Shown here one piece after another: positions 55,657 through 63,769 of a stretch of 64,000 nucleotides of DNA (position 1 is its first letter; each line of letters starts with the position of its first letter). This DNA comes from Pontibacter sp. SGAir0037 (GTDB lineage Bacteria; Bacteroidota; Bacteroidia; Cytophagales; Hymenobacteraceae): assembly GCF_005491705.1 (NCBI RefSeq), contig NZ_CP028092.1:1736001-1800000 (forward strand), given 5' to 3'. Position numbers and translations under genes: made by a program. Below the pieces are notes generated by a model, which was not told where the DNA came from, ran no database searches, and saw only the letters and a list, made by a program, of their open reading frames with translations.

Positions 55657-55750
55657 TTACAAATCAAAAAACCTTCTTGTATATTTTGCTTTTACATACC
55701 ATCTATGGTTAAACCACTTGGTTCGGATTTAGCTTAACTATAACAAGAAG

Positions 55751-56668
55751 CTAATACGGAAGGCTTTGCACAGCTATGGTAGCCTGCTGATGTTGCTGCC
55801 TGCTTTTACAATTGGCACAGGCGCCGGAGCAAGGCTTGCGCTTTAGCTGCCTGAATGTAAGAATGGGAAACCTTGTGTGATAGGCCCTGGTTTTTATATA
55901 GTTACTGCTGAACAAACGCTTTAACAAATAATTATCCTGCGTTGCCATAATCAGCATATCGGCGGCAGCAAGTTCGGCAAAGTCACTGATCCCTTCCAGC
56001 ACATCCTCCTCTTCCAACAATTTAAAACTAATATTTTTATCTTTCCATCTTTGCTGCAAGTGGGTCATAGCGGCTTTATAGCTGCTCAGGTACTGTCGCT
56101 CGCTCCTATCAAATACCTGCACAAATGTTAAATGAGCTCCCACCTGGCTTGCAAAGGCAATAATCTGTTTTAGTACGTGCTCTTCCTGGTCTGTGAAGTC
56201 GGTTGCAAATACCAGGTTCTCCAGCTTGTGATACCTGGCAGTACACGGCACGACCAGCACCGGGCAGGCAACCAGCTCCATCACCACTGCCGCATGGTTT
56301 GGGTCGGCCTGCTCCTCTTCCTGGTGTAGCGGGCAGGTCTCCATTAAAACCAGGTCTGCTGCATAATCCTGCACAACAGCCACAATACAATCAGACACCG
56401 TACCAGGGCGAACCACACACTCAAACCCAACGCCCCTGGCTCTGAACTTCATCTCCTGTGATAAAATGCGTTCACCGAACGCGCGCAACAGCTTTATATG
56501 CTGATTCTGCTGCGTGTAGGTGAGGTCCTTTGTCTGGCTGGTAAACAGCAGAAGTAGCTCTGCTCCCATTGTTTCAGCCAGGTTGCCAGCATAACGAAGC
56601 AATTCTTCACTTTCTTTATTGAACTGTACTGGAACCAGTATTCGCTTCACATACTTTGACTTGCACAT
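55751..56668 (-). CDS. Tandem universal stress protein with a Cys-rich tail
   Basis: 305 residues with two Usp domains (about 5-140 and 150-280). The first has RILVPVQFNKESEELLRYAG and the end VVMELVACPVLVVPC; the second has LENLVFATDFTDQEEHVL and ends near TRFPILTFRQ. The nucleotide-binding GxxG(S/T) loop is not clearly conserved in either half, so it may not bind ATP. The C-terminus adds a cluster of four Cys in PCSGACANCKSRQ (about 280-292), which is not part of the Usp fold and may bind a metal. It has a probable FNR-type promoter (56709-56750), which fits a stress role at low oxygen. Confidence 0.85.
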   Translation of the reverse strand: MCKSKYVKRILVPVQFNKESEELLRYAGNLAETMGAELLLLFTSQTKDLTYTQQNQHIKLLRAFGERILSQEMKFRARGVGFECVVRPGTVSDCIVAVVQDYAADLVLMETCPLHQEEEQADPNHAAVVMELVACPVLVVPCTARYHKLENLVFATDFTDQEEHVLKQIIAFASQVGAHLTFVQVFDRSERQYLSSYKAAMTHLQQRWKDKNISFKLLEEEDVLEGISDFAELAAADMLIMATQDNYLLKRLFSSNYIKTRAYHTRFPILTFRQLKRKPCSGACANCKSRQQHQQATIAVQSLPY

Positions 56669-56708
56669 AGTTTTCTTTTCCGGTTTTATGGTCTCTTTCC
56701 TGAAGCCG

Positions 56709-56750
56709 CAAATTAGAGCTGTAGCACCAGCTAAAAAATGACGAATATCA
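56709..56750 (-). promoter_or_regulatory. CRP/FNR-type operator and promoter of the universal stress gene
   Basis: The operator at 56739-56750 reads TGATATTCGTCA on the minus strand (arms TGAT/GTCA, four-base spacer). After 22 bases the -7-like CTAATTTG (complement of 56709-56716) follows, about 40 bases before the ATG. The spacing is one base shorter than at the other three sites. Confidence 0.55.
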
Positions 56751-56877
56751 GCGTTAAAGAATTTTGCCTAATTAATTGTGAATGCGTAATGATTTTTTAG
56801 CTGTTTCAGGATCGTTGCGCCGCATTTAGAAGGTAATTTCATGAAACTACTTTCTTGTTTTTTTTATGCCGCGAAGC

Positions 56878-57591
56878 CTAAGGTTTATGGCAGCAGCTCA
56901 TTTCGGTGGTGTGGCTGGCGGTTTGCACTACTTTTGGGCTGAGGTACGGAATGCCTAAGCCCATTCCACGCACTATAAAAAGCATGGCCAGGCAAATGCC
57001 GACATAAGGCACCAGCTTATTGAACGTATGGCGAAGCTTCAGACTGATGAGTTTTCCGGAAAGAGATACCAGGAACATCAGCGGAAAGGTTCCGAAGCCA
57101 AACAACAGCATATACAGCATAGCTCCCCCTATACCGGGTGCACTGATAGCTCCTGCGAGGGCAATGTACACAAAGCCGCAAGGCAGCAGGCCGTTCAGCA
57201 ATCCAACCATAAACAAGGCACCTAAATTTTGCTTGCGAAAGAAATACCCAAGTTTCTTTCTGAGCCAGTTCATCGCTCTATCTGTACGCAAAACACTAGA
57301 AGCCTTGCCTTTTAAAGCAGCGGGTAAAACCAGCAGTAAAAGAATAATAATGCCGGAAACAATGGAAACCGTTTGTTGTAATCCCGCTAACTGTAATGAT
57401 TGCCCGAATACACCTGCCAAAGCCCCTAGAGAAGAATAGGTTACTATTCTCCCCCCATTGTACAGGAGCCGGCCAGCATAGTAACGCCAGCCGCTGCTCC
57501 CGCCAAATGGTAAGGCCATCGCTATAGGGCCGCACATCCCGACACAATGGAAACTGCCGACTAAACCAAATAAAAATCCTGCCCAGATCAT
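56878..57591 (-). CDS. SafE/TauE-like membrane protein of the cbb3 locus
   Basis: 237 residues with six membrane segments. It begins MIWAGFLFGLVGSFHCVGMCGPIA, the family start with C16 and C20 in a helix, and continues with LYNGGRIVTYSSLGALAGVFG and GLLNGLLPCGFVYIALAGAIS. The C-terminus is TEMSCCHKP, with two Cys and a His that could bind a metal. Such genes (sulfite-exporter or heavy-metal-related family) are often found next to fixH/ccoG and are thought to help copper delivery or oxidase assembly. It starts 4 bases after the fixH stop. Confidence 0.85.
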   Translation of the reverse strand: MIWAGFLFGLVGSFHCVGMCGPIAMALPFGGSSGWRYYAGRLLYNGGRIVTYSSLGALAGVFGQSLQLAGLQQTVSIVSGIIILLLLVLPAALKGKASSVLRTDRAMNWLRKKLGYFFRKQNLGALFMVGLLNGLLPCGFVYIALAGAISAPGIGGAMLYMLLFGFGTFPLMFLVSLSGKLISLKLRHTFNKLVPYVGICLAMLFIVRGMGLGIPYLSPKVVQTASHTTEMSCCHKP

Positions 57592-57595
57592 GGCC

Positions 57596-58072
57596 TTATT
57601 TCAATTGAATGGATTGTTCTGCATAATAGGCAGCTTCGCCCGCATGAAAATTCACGCGCACCTTCCACAGCCCCTTTTCAAGCCCTTGAGCTTCGATAAG
57701 CTGGCTCAGATCTCTACCTAATTGTAAAGGCAGCTGCTGGTCCAGCTTATCATTAGAAGGACGAAAAAGATCTATTTTACCTGCCACTGCCTGTCCTTTA
57801 AAGCTTTCAGGTAACTGCAACAGGATAGTCTGGTTTGCTTCGTTGTAACTGATGACAACATCCCCGGCTGCCCTGGTTCTGTCTACGGTGTTAATATGCT
57901 CCTGGAAAGCAATTTCCTGTTCATAGTAATTCTTACTTACCAAGTTCACATCCAGGTGCATGGCTTTGTAAACAAAAGAAGCGATATAGCCCATAAAAAG
58001 AAGCATACAACCAACTATAGCATAAGGCCATAGCGTGAAGCTTTTTTTCTGTTGATTATTTCCGGTTGTCAT
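57596..58072 (-). CDS. ccoH: FixH/CcoH family cbb3 oxidase assembly protein
   Basis: 158 residues: a short cytoplasmic start, one membrane helix (LWPYAIVGCMLLFMGYIASFV, about 13-33), then a periplasmic domain with VSKNYYEQEIAFQEHINTVDRT, QTILLQLPESFKG and LEKGLWKVRVNFHAGEAAYYAEQSI. These are FixH-family blocks. FixH/CcoH helps assemble or stabilise cbb3 oxidase in the inner membrane. It stands between ccoG and the SafE-like gene, as in other Bacteroidota. Confidence 0.9.
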   Translation of the reverse strand: MTTGNNQQKKSFTLWPYAIVGCMLLFMGYIASFVYKAMHLDVNLVSKNYYEQEIAFQEHINTVDRTRAAGDVVISYNEANQTILLQLPESFKGQAVAGKIDLFRPSNDKLDQQLPLQLGRDLSQLIEAQGLEKGLWKVRVNFHAGEAAYYAEQSIQLK

Positions 58073-58093
58073 AGTAGATATCTTTTAAATATT

Positions 58094-58174
58094 TTAGAAG
58101 AATGCTTTGTCCTGCAGAAGGAGGTTTGTTTGCTTATGCTCACCCAGGCATTTTCCGGAGCAACAGCCTTTCAT
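58094..58174 (-). CDS. Possible cysteine-rich micro-ORF
   Basis: A 26-codon open frame starts at the ATG 58172-58174, with AGGA about 8 bases upstream, and ends at TAA 58094-58096. It begins MKGCCSGKCLGEH, with a CC-x3-C motif and a His, which could bind copper or another metal. It lies in the 134-base space between ccoG and fixH, in the same direction. No family is recognised and it is too short to prove by sequence alone. The metal-binding idea is inference, supported by the Cys-rich tails of the neighbouring SafE and Usp proteins. Confidence 0.4.
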   Translation of the reverse strand: MKGCCSGKCLGEHKQTNLLLQDKAFF

Positions 58175-58206
58175 TTCAATTCCTGGTACTTTATTAATCA
58201 AACCTT

Positions 58207-59616
58207 TTACTTAGCCGGAGCCAGAAATTTTGTTTCCTGCTTTGTAATCAGTTCATTGCCGTGGTACACCCCTATTTCTATCTTAGAGTTCATGCCGTGT
58301 AACTGTGATTTTGGTATTTCGGTGAAGAAAACGCCCTCTGCTATGCCTTGTGCAGGTAAAATCAGATCATTCCCGATCACTTTTATGGCTCCCTCCTGTG
58401 AAAGCAGTTTGAGAGTAAGCGGCATCTCGGCATTTGTTTTATTGATCACAGAAATGTTATACAGGTTTTTAATGGTGCCTGCTTCTGTTTTCTGGTATAG
58501 TTGGCCCGGCGTACGCAGGATGGTTGCTTCAGCGTCGTCTCGGGTTAGAAGTAAGGTACTAAGAGCAGCTACCAGTAGTACCAGTATAGCTGAATAACTC
58601 ATGACACGCGGTGTAAACAGCATCCATTTTTTGCCCTCCGCAATACCCTCCTCTGAATCGTACCGGATCAGTCCTTCCGGTTTTTCAATCATGCGCATTA
58701 TGTTATTGCAGGCATCTATGCAGGCGGTACAATTAATGCACTCCAGTTGCTGCGCTCCGTTCCGGATGTCTATACCCGTAGGGCAAACCTGCACACATTG
58801 ATTGCAGTCGATGCAATCTCCCTGGGTCCGCTGCTGCCCTTTGCGCAGTTTTCCACGTGGTTCGCCCCGTACATAGTCGTAGGCTATGGCCATGCTTTTC
58901 TTATCCAGCATAACCCCTTGCAGGCGACCATACGGGCAGGCAATGGTACAAACCTGCTCCCTGAAATAAGCAAAAACCCAGTAGAAAACCCCGGTAAAGG
59001 CAAGCAAAGCACCGAAACCGCCCAAATGGTTTACCGGGTTGTCTGTAACAATTGCCTTGAGGGCATCTATACCAATAATATAAGCCAGAAAAGTATTGGC
59101 AATTACAAAGGATATCAGTAGAAAGACAGTAGTTTTCGCTCCTTTTTTCAGGATTTTCTCTGTGTTCCAAGGCATTTTGTTTAAAGCCTTTTGCCTGGTA
59201 TAATCGCCTTCAATGGCATACTCGACCCGGCGGAACACCATCTCCAGAAAAATAGTCTGCGGGCAAACCCAGCCACAAAAGAGGCGGCCGTATACTACTG
59301 TAAAAAGAATGATAAACACCATCATGGCCAGAAAAGCCAGCACCATGATAAAGAAATCCTGCGGCCAGAACAGCACACCAAATATCACAAACTTACGCTC
59401 CACCACATTCAGCATGAGCAGCGGTAAGCCGTTCATTTTGATGAACGGTCCTGCAAAAAGAAACGCAAGCAAGGTATAACTTACCCAGGAGCGATACTTA
59501 TAAAGTTTGCCCTGGGGCTTTTTGGGATAAACCCAGACCCTTTTCCCTTCAGCGTCAACTGTGGAAATATGGTCCCGAAATTCATCGGTTGGTTTTGTTT
59601 TCGTTGTAGCTGTCAT
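58207..59616 (-). CDS. ccoG: Cytochrome c oxidase accessory protein CcoG
   Basis: 469 residues. About five membrane helices (for example YTLLAFLFAGPFIKMNGLPLL), the block GRLFCGWVCPQTIFLEMVF, CTIACPYGRLQGVMLD, and two ferredoxin-type clusters CIDCNQCVQVCPTGIDIR and CINCTACIDACNNIM (about 268-313). The C-terminal IG-like domain (about 370-469) is FixG_C. CcoG is a membrane iron-sulphur protein needed for cbb3 oxidase biogenesis, linked to copper reduction or delivery. A probable FNR-type promoter stands upstream (59699-59741). Confidence 0.93.
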   Translation of the reverse strand: MTATTKTKPTDEFRDHISTVDAEGKRVWVYPKKPQGKLYKYRSWVSYTLLAFLFAGPFIKMNGLPLLMLNVVERKFVIFGVLFWPQDFFIMVLAFLAMMVFIILFTVVYGRLFCGWVCPQTIFLEMVFRRVEYAIEGDYTRQKALNKMPWNTEKILKKGAKTTVFLLISFVIANTFLAYIIGIDALKAIVTDNPVNHLGGFGALLAFTGVFYWVFAYFREQVCTIACPYGRLQGVMLDKKSMAIAYDYVRGEPRGKLRKGQQRTQGDCIDCNQCVQVCPTGIDIRNGAQQLECINCTACIDACNNIMRMIEKPEGLIRYDSEEGIAEGKKWMLFTPRVMSYSAILVLLVAALSTLLLTRDDAEATILRTPGQLYQKTEAGTIKNLYNISVINKTNAEMPLTLKLLSQEGAIKVIGNDLILPAQGIAEGVFFTEIPKSQLHGMNSKIEIGVYHGNELITKQETKFLAPAK

Positions 59617-59698
59617 GGCAGTTTAATTTGTGCGGATATTAATCCTGCCTGTTTTATTTATAAAAGGTGAACTCTGAGATTAGAATAATCTGCTGGTA

Positions 59699-59741
59699 CA
59701 AAATTCGATATTCGCCCCCTTTAAAAAGATGACCAAAGTCA
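59699..59741 (-). promoter_or_regulatory. CRP/FNR-type operator and promoter of ccoG
   Basis: The operator reads TGACTTTGGTCA on the minus strand (59730-59741; arms TGAC/GTCA, extended to ATGAC/GTCAT). After 23 bases comes GAATTTTG (complement of 59699-59706). The stretch GGTCATCTTTTTAAA, then 13 bases, then GAATTTTG is also found before ccoNO. Expected start about 79 bases before the ATG. Confidence 0.75.
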
Positions 59742-59903
59742 TTAGGCCAGCTGATTGTAATCAGTAAGGTTGCTCTGCTACTGCACTTATATAGCTAAAT
59801 TCCTGCAGTAATTCTTTATGTGCGGTAGCTTCTGCATAACACAAACTGCCACCTGGTGCAACGCTCAGATCCAGTGCCAGGTCTACTACAGCAGCTATAG
59901 TAT

Positions 59904-59936
59904 AAAAAAATAGCAGGCCACACAGCGCCTGCTATT
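59904..59936 (-). terminator. Intrinsic terminator of the ccoNOQP unit
   Basis: On the minus strand AATAGCAGGC and GCCTGCTATT form a perfect 10-bp stem with an 8-base loop, followed by a run of seven T. It lies about 45 bases after the ccoP stop. Confidence 0.92.
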
Positions 59937-59979
59937 CCGATTAAATTCAGGAAATACAACTAACCTTCAAACCTCCAAA

Positions 59980-61179
59980 TTACATTTTCTCTCCTTGCGG
60001 CTCTTTGGCATTAGCCGGGTTGGACCCCTGCAATGAGAGGATATAGCTACTTACTTCTAAGATCTGATCTTTGGTAAGTTTACCCTGCCAGGGAACCATT
60101 CCTTTGGCTGGCACCCCGAACTTCACTGTTTTAAATATATCGTTCACATCACCACCATGCAACCAGTACGCATCAGTCAGGTTTGGACCTACAGTGCCCT
60201 GTCCTTCGGTACCGTGGCAGGCAGCACAGTTTTGGGCAAAAATCGCTTTACCAGATTCCAAGGCTGCAGCTTCTGTCAGTAGTTCGTAATTGGTTACGGC
60301 GTCGGCATTCTTCGCAGCAAGCAAGGCAGCCTCTTCCATTTCCATCTCATACTCCTGTGCCATCAAAGCACCTGTTTTAAATACGTGGAAGTGCAGCATA
60401 TACCCTATTGCAAACACAATAGACACATAGAACATATACTTCCACCATGGCGGCAGGTCGTTATCATATTCCTGAATGCCATCAAAATCGTGGTTCGAGT
60501 GAATTACGTCTTTTGCTTTACCTGTTACCACCGCAAAATCACCTCGCAGCAGGAAGATCAGGCGGCCAGCCCAAGATTCGCGAAAATCTTCTTCATAAAT
60601 AGAATCTCCCATCATCGGGATGAAAAGGCGCACCAGCAAAAACAGGGTAGCTATCAGCAACATGACCACTAAAGCTGTGAGGGCAACTGTAAAAAGTAAC
60701 ATGAACGGCATGTCCTGAAAAGCCACTTCTACAGGTACCGCGGGTGTTCCACCTTCCGTGGCATCTGCTGCAGGAGCTTGTGCCATCACGTCAGCCGGTT
60801 TATCGCTGGCTTCTTTCAGATAAGCAATCACATGACTGATCTCTTCATCCGAAAGCGTGCTGCCAAAGCTTGGCATCGGTACCTTCTTAAACTTCTCGAA
60901 TAAGGCAACAGCGTCTTTGTCGCCTGCTTTTACGAGTTCCTGTGAGTTTTTGATGAATTTTGTAATCCACTCGTCTCCCCTGCGCTTATGGACATCCTTC
61001 AGTGCCGGACCTACGATATCCGCATCGATAGAGTGGCAGGCGGTACAATTACTTTCAAAAATCTTTTCCCCGGCAACAGCATCCTGTGCGTAGGCTGTGT
61101 TGCCTGAACTGCCCAGCAGCAGCAGGCTGGCCAGCAGAGCCAGCCCGTTTTTTATGATTGTTCCGATAAAAGAAATCAT
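59980..61179 (-). CDS. ccoP: cbb3 oxidase subunit CcoP, with an added N-terminal cytochrome c domain
   Basis: 399 residues. A signal peptide (1-31, ending TAYAQD) precedes a first cytochrome c domain with CTACH (45-49) and M102 as the likely sixth ligand. A membrane helix (about 157-189) leads to the CcoP_N block HDFDGIQEYDNDLPPWW (230-246), a second helix (245-266), and a second cytochrome c domain with CAACH (318-322) and M361. Typical CcoP starts at the CcoP_N membrane part; here an entire cytochrome c domain is fused in front. CcoP relays electrons to the catalytic subunit. It overlaps ccoQ by 4 bases (ATGA). Confidence 0.92.
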   Translation of the reverse strand: MISFIGTIIKNGLALLASLLLLGSSGNTAYAQDAVAGEKIFESNCTACHSIDADIVGPALKDVHKRRGDEWITKFIKNSQELVKAGDKDAVALFEKFKKVPMPSFGSTLSDEEISHVIAYLKEASDKPADVMAQAPAADATEGGTPAVPVEVAFQDMPFMLLFTVALTALVVMLLIATLFLLVRLFIPMMGDSIYEEDFRESWAGRLIFLLRGDFAVVTGKAKDVIHSNHDFDGIQEYDNDLPPWWKYMFYVSIVFAIGYMLHFHVFKTGALMAQEYEMEMEEAALLAAKNADAVTNYELLTEAAALESGKAIFAQNCAACHGTEGQGTVGPNLTDAYWLHGGDVNDIFKTVKFGVPAKGMVPWQGKLTKDQILEVSSYILSLQGSNPANAKEPQGEKM

Positions 61180-61373
61180 TGCTTGTTCCCTCCTATTGTT
61201 GCGTCTGATTCATCTTCCGGTGAGCAGGCAACGCCACTCATGGCCTGCACATGTTTCTTATCCAGCAGCGCCACATATACCAGCAGCCCGAGAAAGAACA
61301 GAAAGAAGATCGAGAACGATATTAGCGGATATATTTCGATGCCGTCTATGGCTTGCAGTACGTTTTTATACAT
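61176..61373 (-). CDS. ccoQ: cbb3 oxidase small subunit CcoQ
   Basis: 65 residues with a single membrane helix (ISFSIFFLFFLGLLVYVALL, about 18-37) followed by a polar C-terminus (DKKHVQAMSG, ESDATIGGNKQ). Size, topology and position between ccoNO and ccoP match CcoQ/FixQ, a small subunit that stabilises the complex. The start ATG is at 61371-61373. It follows a 135-base gap that contains an inverted repeat (61388-61502). Confidence 0.85.
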   Translation of the reverse strand: MYKNVLQAIDGIEIYPLISFSIFFLFFLGLLVYVALLDKKHVQAMSGVACSPEDESDATIGGNKQ

Positions 61374-61387
61374 TTTTTTATTTTTTT

Positions 61388-61502
61388 AGACTCAGGAAGT
61401 AAGACACAAGACTCAAGACATTTTTCTCCTCTTGCACTTATTCTTCAATACAATAGACTTTCCAATTCTAGTCCTGTGTCTTGCGTCCTGAGTCTTGTGT
61501 CT
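61388..61502. repeat. Inverted repeat between ccoNO and ccoQ
   Basis: AGACACAAGACTCA (61402-61415) has a perfect 14-bp inverted partner, TGAGTCTTGTGTCT (61489-61502), 73 bases away. Shorter pieces of the same words (GACTCAGGA, CAAGACTCAAGACA, TGTGTCTTGCGTCCTGAG) surround both arms, so the arms look like several decayed copies of one unit. It may be a small interspersed repeat, inserted in the oxidase operon without breaking a gene. Confidence 0.65.
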
Positions 61503-61508
61503 AACAAA

Positions 61509-63698
61509 CTATTCCTCAGTTTTCGCTTTAATATCGGTTCCCAGGCGTTGCAGGTAGGCGATCAGGGCCACGATTTCTGATTCCGGTTTTACTTCCAGGC
61601 CTTCTTTGGCCAGATCAGCTGTTACCTGGTTCGCCTGCTTCATCAGCTCCTCATTGGCATTAGCGATATACTCATCTTCGTAAGGCACACCAAGCTTTTT
61701 CAGCGTTCTCAGTTTATCCTGGGTAGTACTCAGGTCCACGTCCTGCTCAAACAACCACGGGTAAGGAGGCATAATAGAGCCTGGCGACATAGAGGTCGGA
61801 TCAAGCATGTGGTGGTAGTGCCATGAATTCGGGTACTTGCCACCGATGCGGTGCAGGTCCGGGCCGGTTCGCTTCGACCCCCACAGGAAGTTATGATCGT
61901 ACACGAACTCGCCTGCTTTGGAATATTCTCCGTAACGCTCTGTCTCTGATCTGAATGGACGGATCATTTGCGTGTGGCAGTTAACGCATCCCTCTTTCAT
62001 GTAGATATCACGGCCCTGCAACTCCAGCGAAGTATAAGGTTTCACACTGGCTATAGTCGGTACATTCGACTTAATCACGAAGGCTGGAATAAACTCTACC
62101 AGTCCACCGATCAGGATGGCAACTGTTGCCCATACCGCCATTTGCATCGGGCGCTTCTCAATCCAGCTGTGCCAGTGGCTCGCATTATGGCTTTCTTCAG
62201 TTACTCTGGCAGGAGCCACAGCCACTTCGTCGCCAACCAGGGCACCAGCCTTTGCAGTTTTGTACAGGTTGTACACCATCAGGAATACGCCGCTCAGGTA
62301 AAGCACACCGCCAATACCGCGCAGGTAGTACATTGGAATGATCTGCAGCACTGTTTCCAGAAAGTTTGAGTACTGGAGCGTACCTTCAGCAGTAAACTGT
62401 TTCCACATTAAACCCTGTGTGAAACCAGCCCAGTACATGGGAATAGCATAGAAAAGAATACCCAGCGTACCTAACCAGAAGTGTGCATTTGCCAGCTTCT
62501 TAGAGTGTAGTTTTACATTGTACAGGCGTGGGAACAGCCAGTAGAGCAGTGCAAAGGTCAGGAAGCCATTCCAGCCAAGAGCACCTACGTGCACGTGCGC
62601 TACAATCCAGTCGGTAAAGTGAGCGATGGCGTTTACGTTTTTCAGCGACAGCATCGGGCCTTCGAAGGTAGCCATACCGTAAGCTGTTACAGCTACCACC
62701 ATGAACTTAAGCACCGGCTCCTCACGCACTTTATCCCAGGCACCGCGCAAGGTTAATAAACCGTTGATCATACCACCCCAGCTCGGGGCGATCAGCATTA
62801 CAGAGAATACCACACCCAATGATTGTGCCCAGTCTGGCAGCGCGGTGTAAAGCAAGTGGTGCGGTCCAGCCCAGATGTAGATAAAGATCAGGGACCAGAA
62901 GTGAATGATAGACAAGCGGTACGAGTAAACCGGTCTGTTGGCAGCTTTTGGCAGGAAGTAGTACATCAGGCCCAGGAAGGGAGTGGTTAAGAAGAACGCC
63001 ACCGCATTGTGGCCATACCACCACTGTACCAGCGCATCCTGCACACCGGCATAGCCAGAGTAGCTTTTCAGGAAGTTTACAGGCATCTCGTACGAGTTTA
63101 CGATGTGCAGTACAGCCACTGTTAGGAAGGTGGCAATGTAGAACCAGATGGCAACATACATGTGGCGCTCACGACGCTTCGCAATGGTACCAAACATGTT
63201 CCAGCCAAATACCACCCACACCAGGGTAATCATGATATCGATTGGCCACTCCAGCTCGGCATACTCTTTTGAAGTGGTAATTCCAAGCGGTAAGGTTATG
63301 AGTGCCGCCACAATAATCAGCTGCCAGCCCCAGAAATTGAGCTTGCTGAGTTTGTCGCTGTACATGCGCGTTTTGCAAAGGCGCTGCAGGGAGTAGTAAA
63401 CGCCCATAAAAATTGCATTACCTACGAACGCAAAAATTACCGCATTAGTGTGCAGGGGCCTGATACGGCCAAAGGTGGTATACTGGGTACCCATGTTCAG
63501 GTCTGGGTTTGCCAGCTGAAACGCGATCAGGGTACCTATAATCATACCTGCAATACCCCAGAAAACCGAGGCAATGGCAAAATTCCGAACGATCGTATTA
63601 TCGTAATAGAACGTTTCGGGTGCCCCTGGGTCATTACTACGCGGAGGTGTAATACTCTTTGGAGCATGTTCTAAGACTGCTGCTACATTAGTTGACAT
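61509..63698 (-). CDS. ccoNO: cbb3 cytochrome c oxidase, fused subunits I and II (CcoN-CcoO)
   Basis: 729 residues. The CcoN part (about 1-480) has about twelve membrane helices with the heme-copper His residues in blocks such as RPLHTNAVIFAFVGN, WWYGHNAVAFFLTTPFLG, YIWAGPHHLLY and DWIVAHVHVGALGWNGFL. The CcoO part begins after about residue 540 with a mono-heme cytochrome c: CVNCHTQMIRPFRSETERYG (about 570-589) and the region FLWGSKRTGPDLHRIGG. It catalyses O2 reduction with high affinity, coupled to proton pumping, in the inner membrane. In most bacteria CcoN and CcoO are separate; a fusion is common in Bacteroidota. The start ATG is at 63696-63698. Confidence 0.94.
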   Translation of the reverse strand: MSTNVAAVLEHAPKSITPPRSNDPGAPETFYYDNTIVRNFAIASVFWGIAGMIIGTLIAFQLANPDLNMGTQYTTFGRIRPLHTNAVIFAFVGNAIFMGVYYSLQRLCKTRMYSDKLSKLNFWGWQLIIVAALITLPLGITTSKEYAELEWPIDIMITLVWVVFGWNMFGTIAKRRERHMYVAIWFYIATFLTVAVLHIVNSYEMPVNFLKSYSGYAGVQDALVQWWYGHNAVAFFLTTPFLGLMYYFLPKAANRPVYSYRLSIIHFWSLIFIYIWAGPHHLLYTALPDWAQSLGVVFSVMLIAPSWGGMINGLLTLRGAWDKVREEPVLKFMVVAVTAYGMATFEGPMLSLKNVNAIAHFTDWIVAHVHVGALGWNGFLTFALLYWLFPRLYNVKLHSKKLANAHFWLGTLGILFYAIPMYWAGFTQGLMWKQFTAEGTLQYSNFLETVLQIIPMYYLRGIGGVLYLSGVFLMVYNLYKTAKAGALVGDEVAVAPARVTEESHNASHWHSWIEKRPMQMAVWATVAILIGGLVEFIPAFVIKSNVPTIASVKPYTSLELQGRDIYMKEGCVNCHTQMIRPFRSETERYGEYSKAGEFVYDHNFLWGSKRTGPDLHRIGGKYPNSWHYHHMLDPTSMSPGSIMPPYPWLFEQDVDLSTTQDKLRTLKKLGVPYEDEYIANANEELMKQANQVTADLAKEGLEVKPESEIVALIAYLQRLGTDIKAKTEE

Positions 63699-63769
63699 GT
63701 GCGGTGTCCTCCATTTTAGTTAATTGTGCTATGTGTATTGATGTTGATTCCATGGTGAATTTGATGTTT

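Larger units (their letters stand above)
59617..59979. other. Regulatory region between ccoG and ccoP (363 bases)
   Basis: No supported gene. It carries the ccoG promoter/operator (59699-59741) and the ccoP terminator (59904-59936). An alanine-rich minus-strand open frame (about 59759-59930) crosses the terminator stem and has no good start codon, so it is not called. Confidence 0.7.

Noticed and set aside
59759..59930. Minus-strand open frame in the ccoG-ccoP gap with an alanine- and leucine-rich sequence
   Set aside because: No good start codon, it crosses the ccoP terminator stem and its T-run, and no family is recognised. Probably chance.
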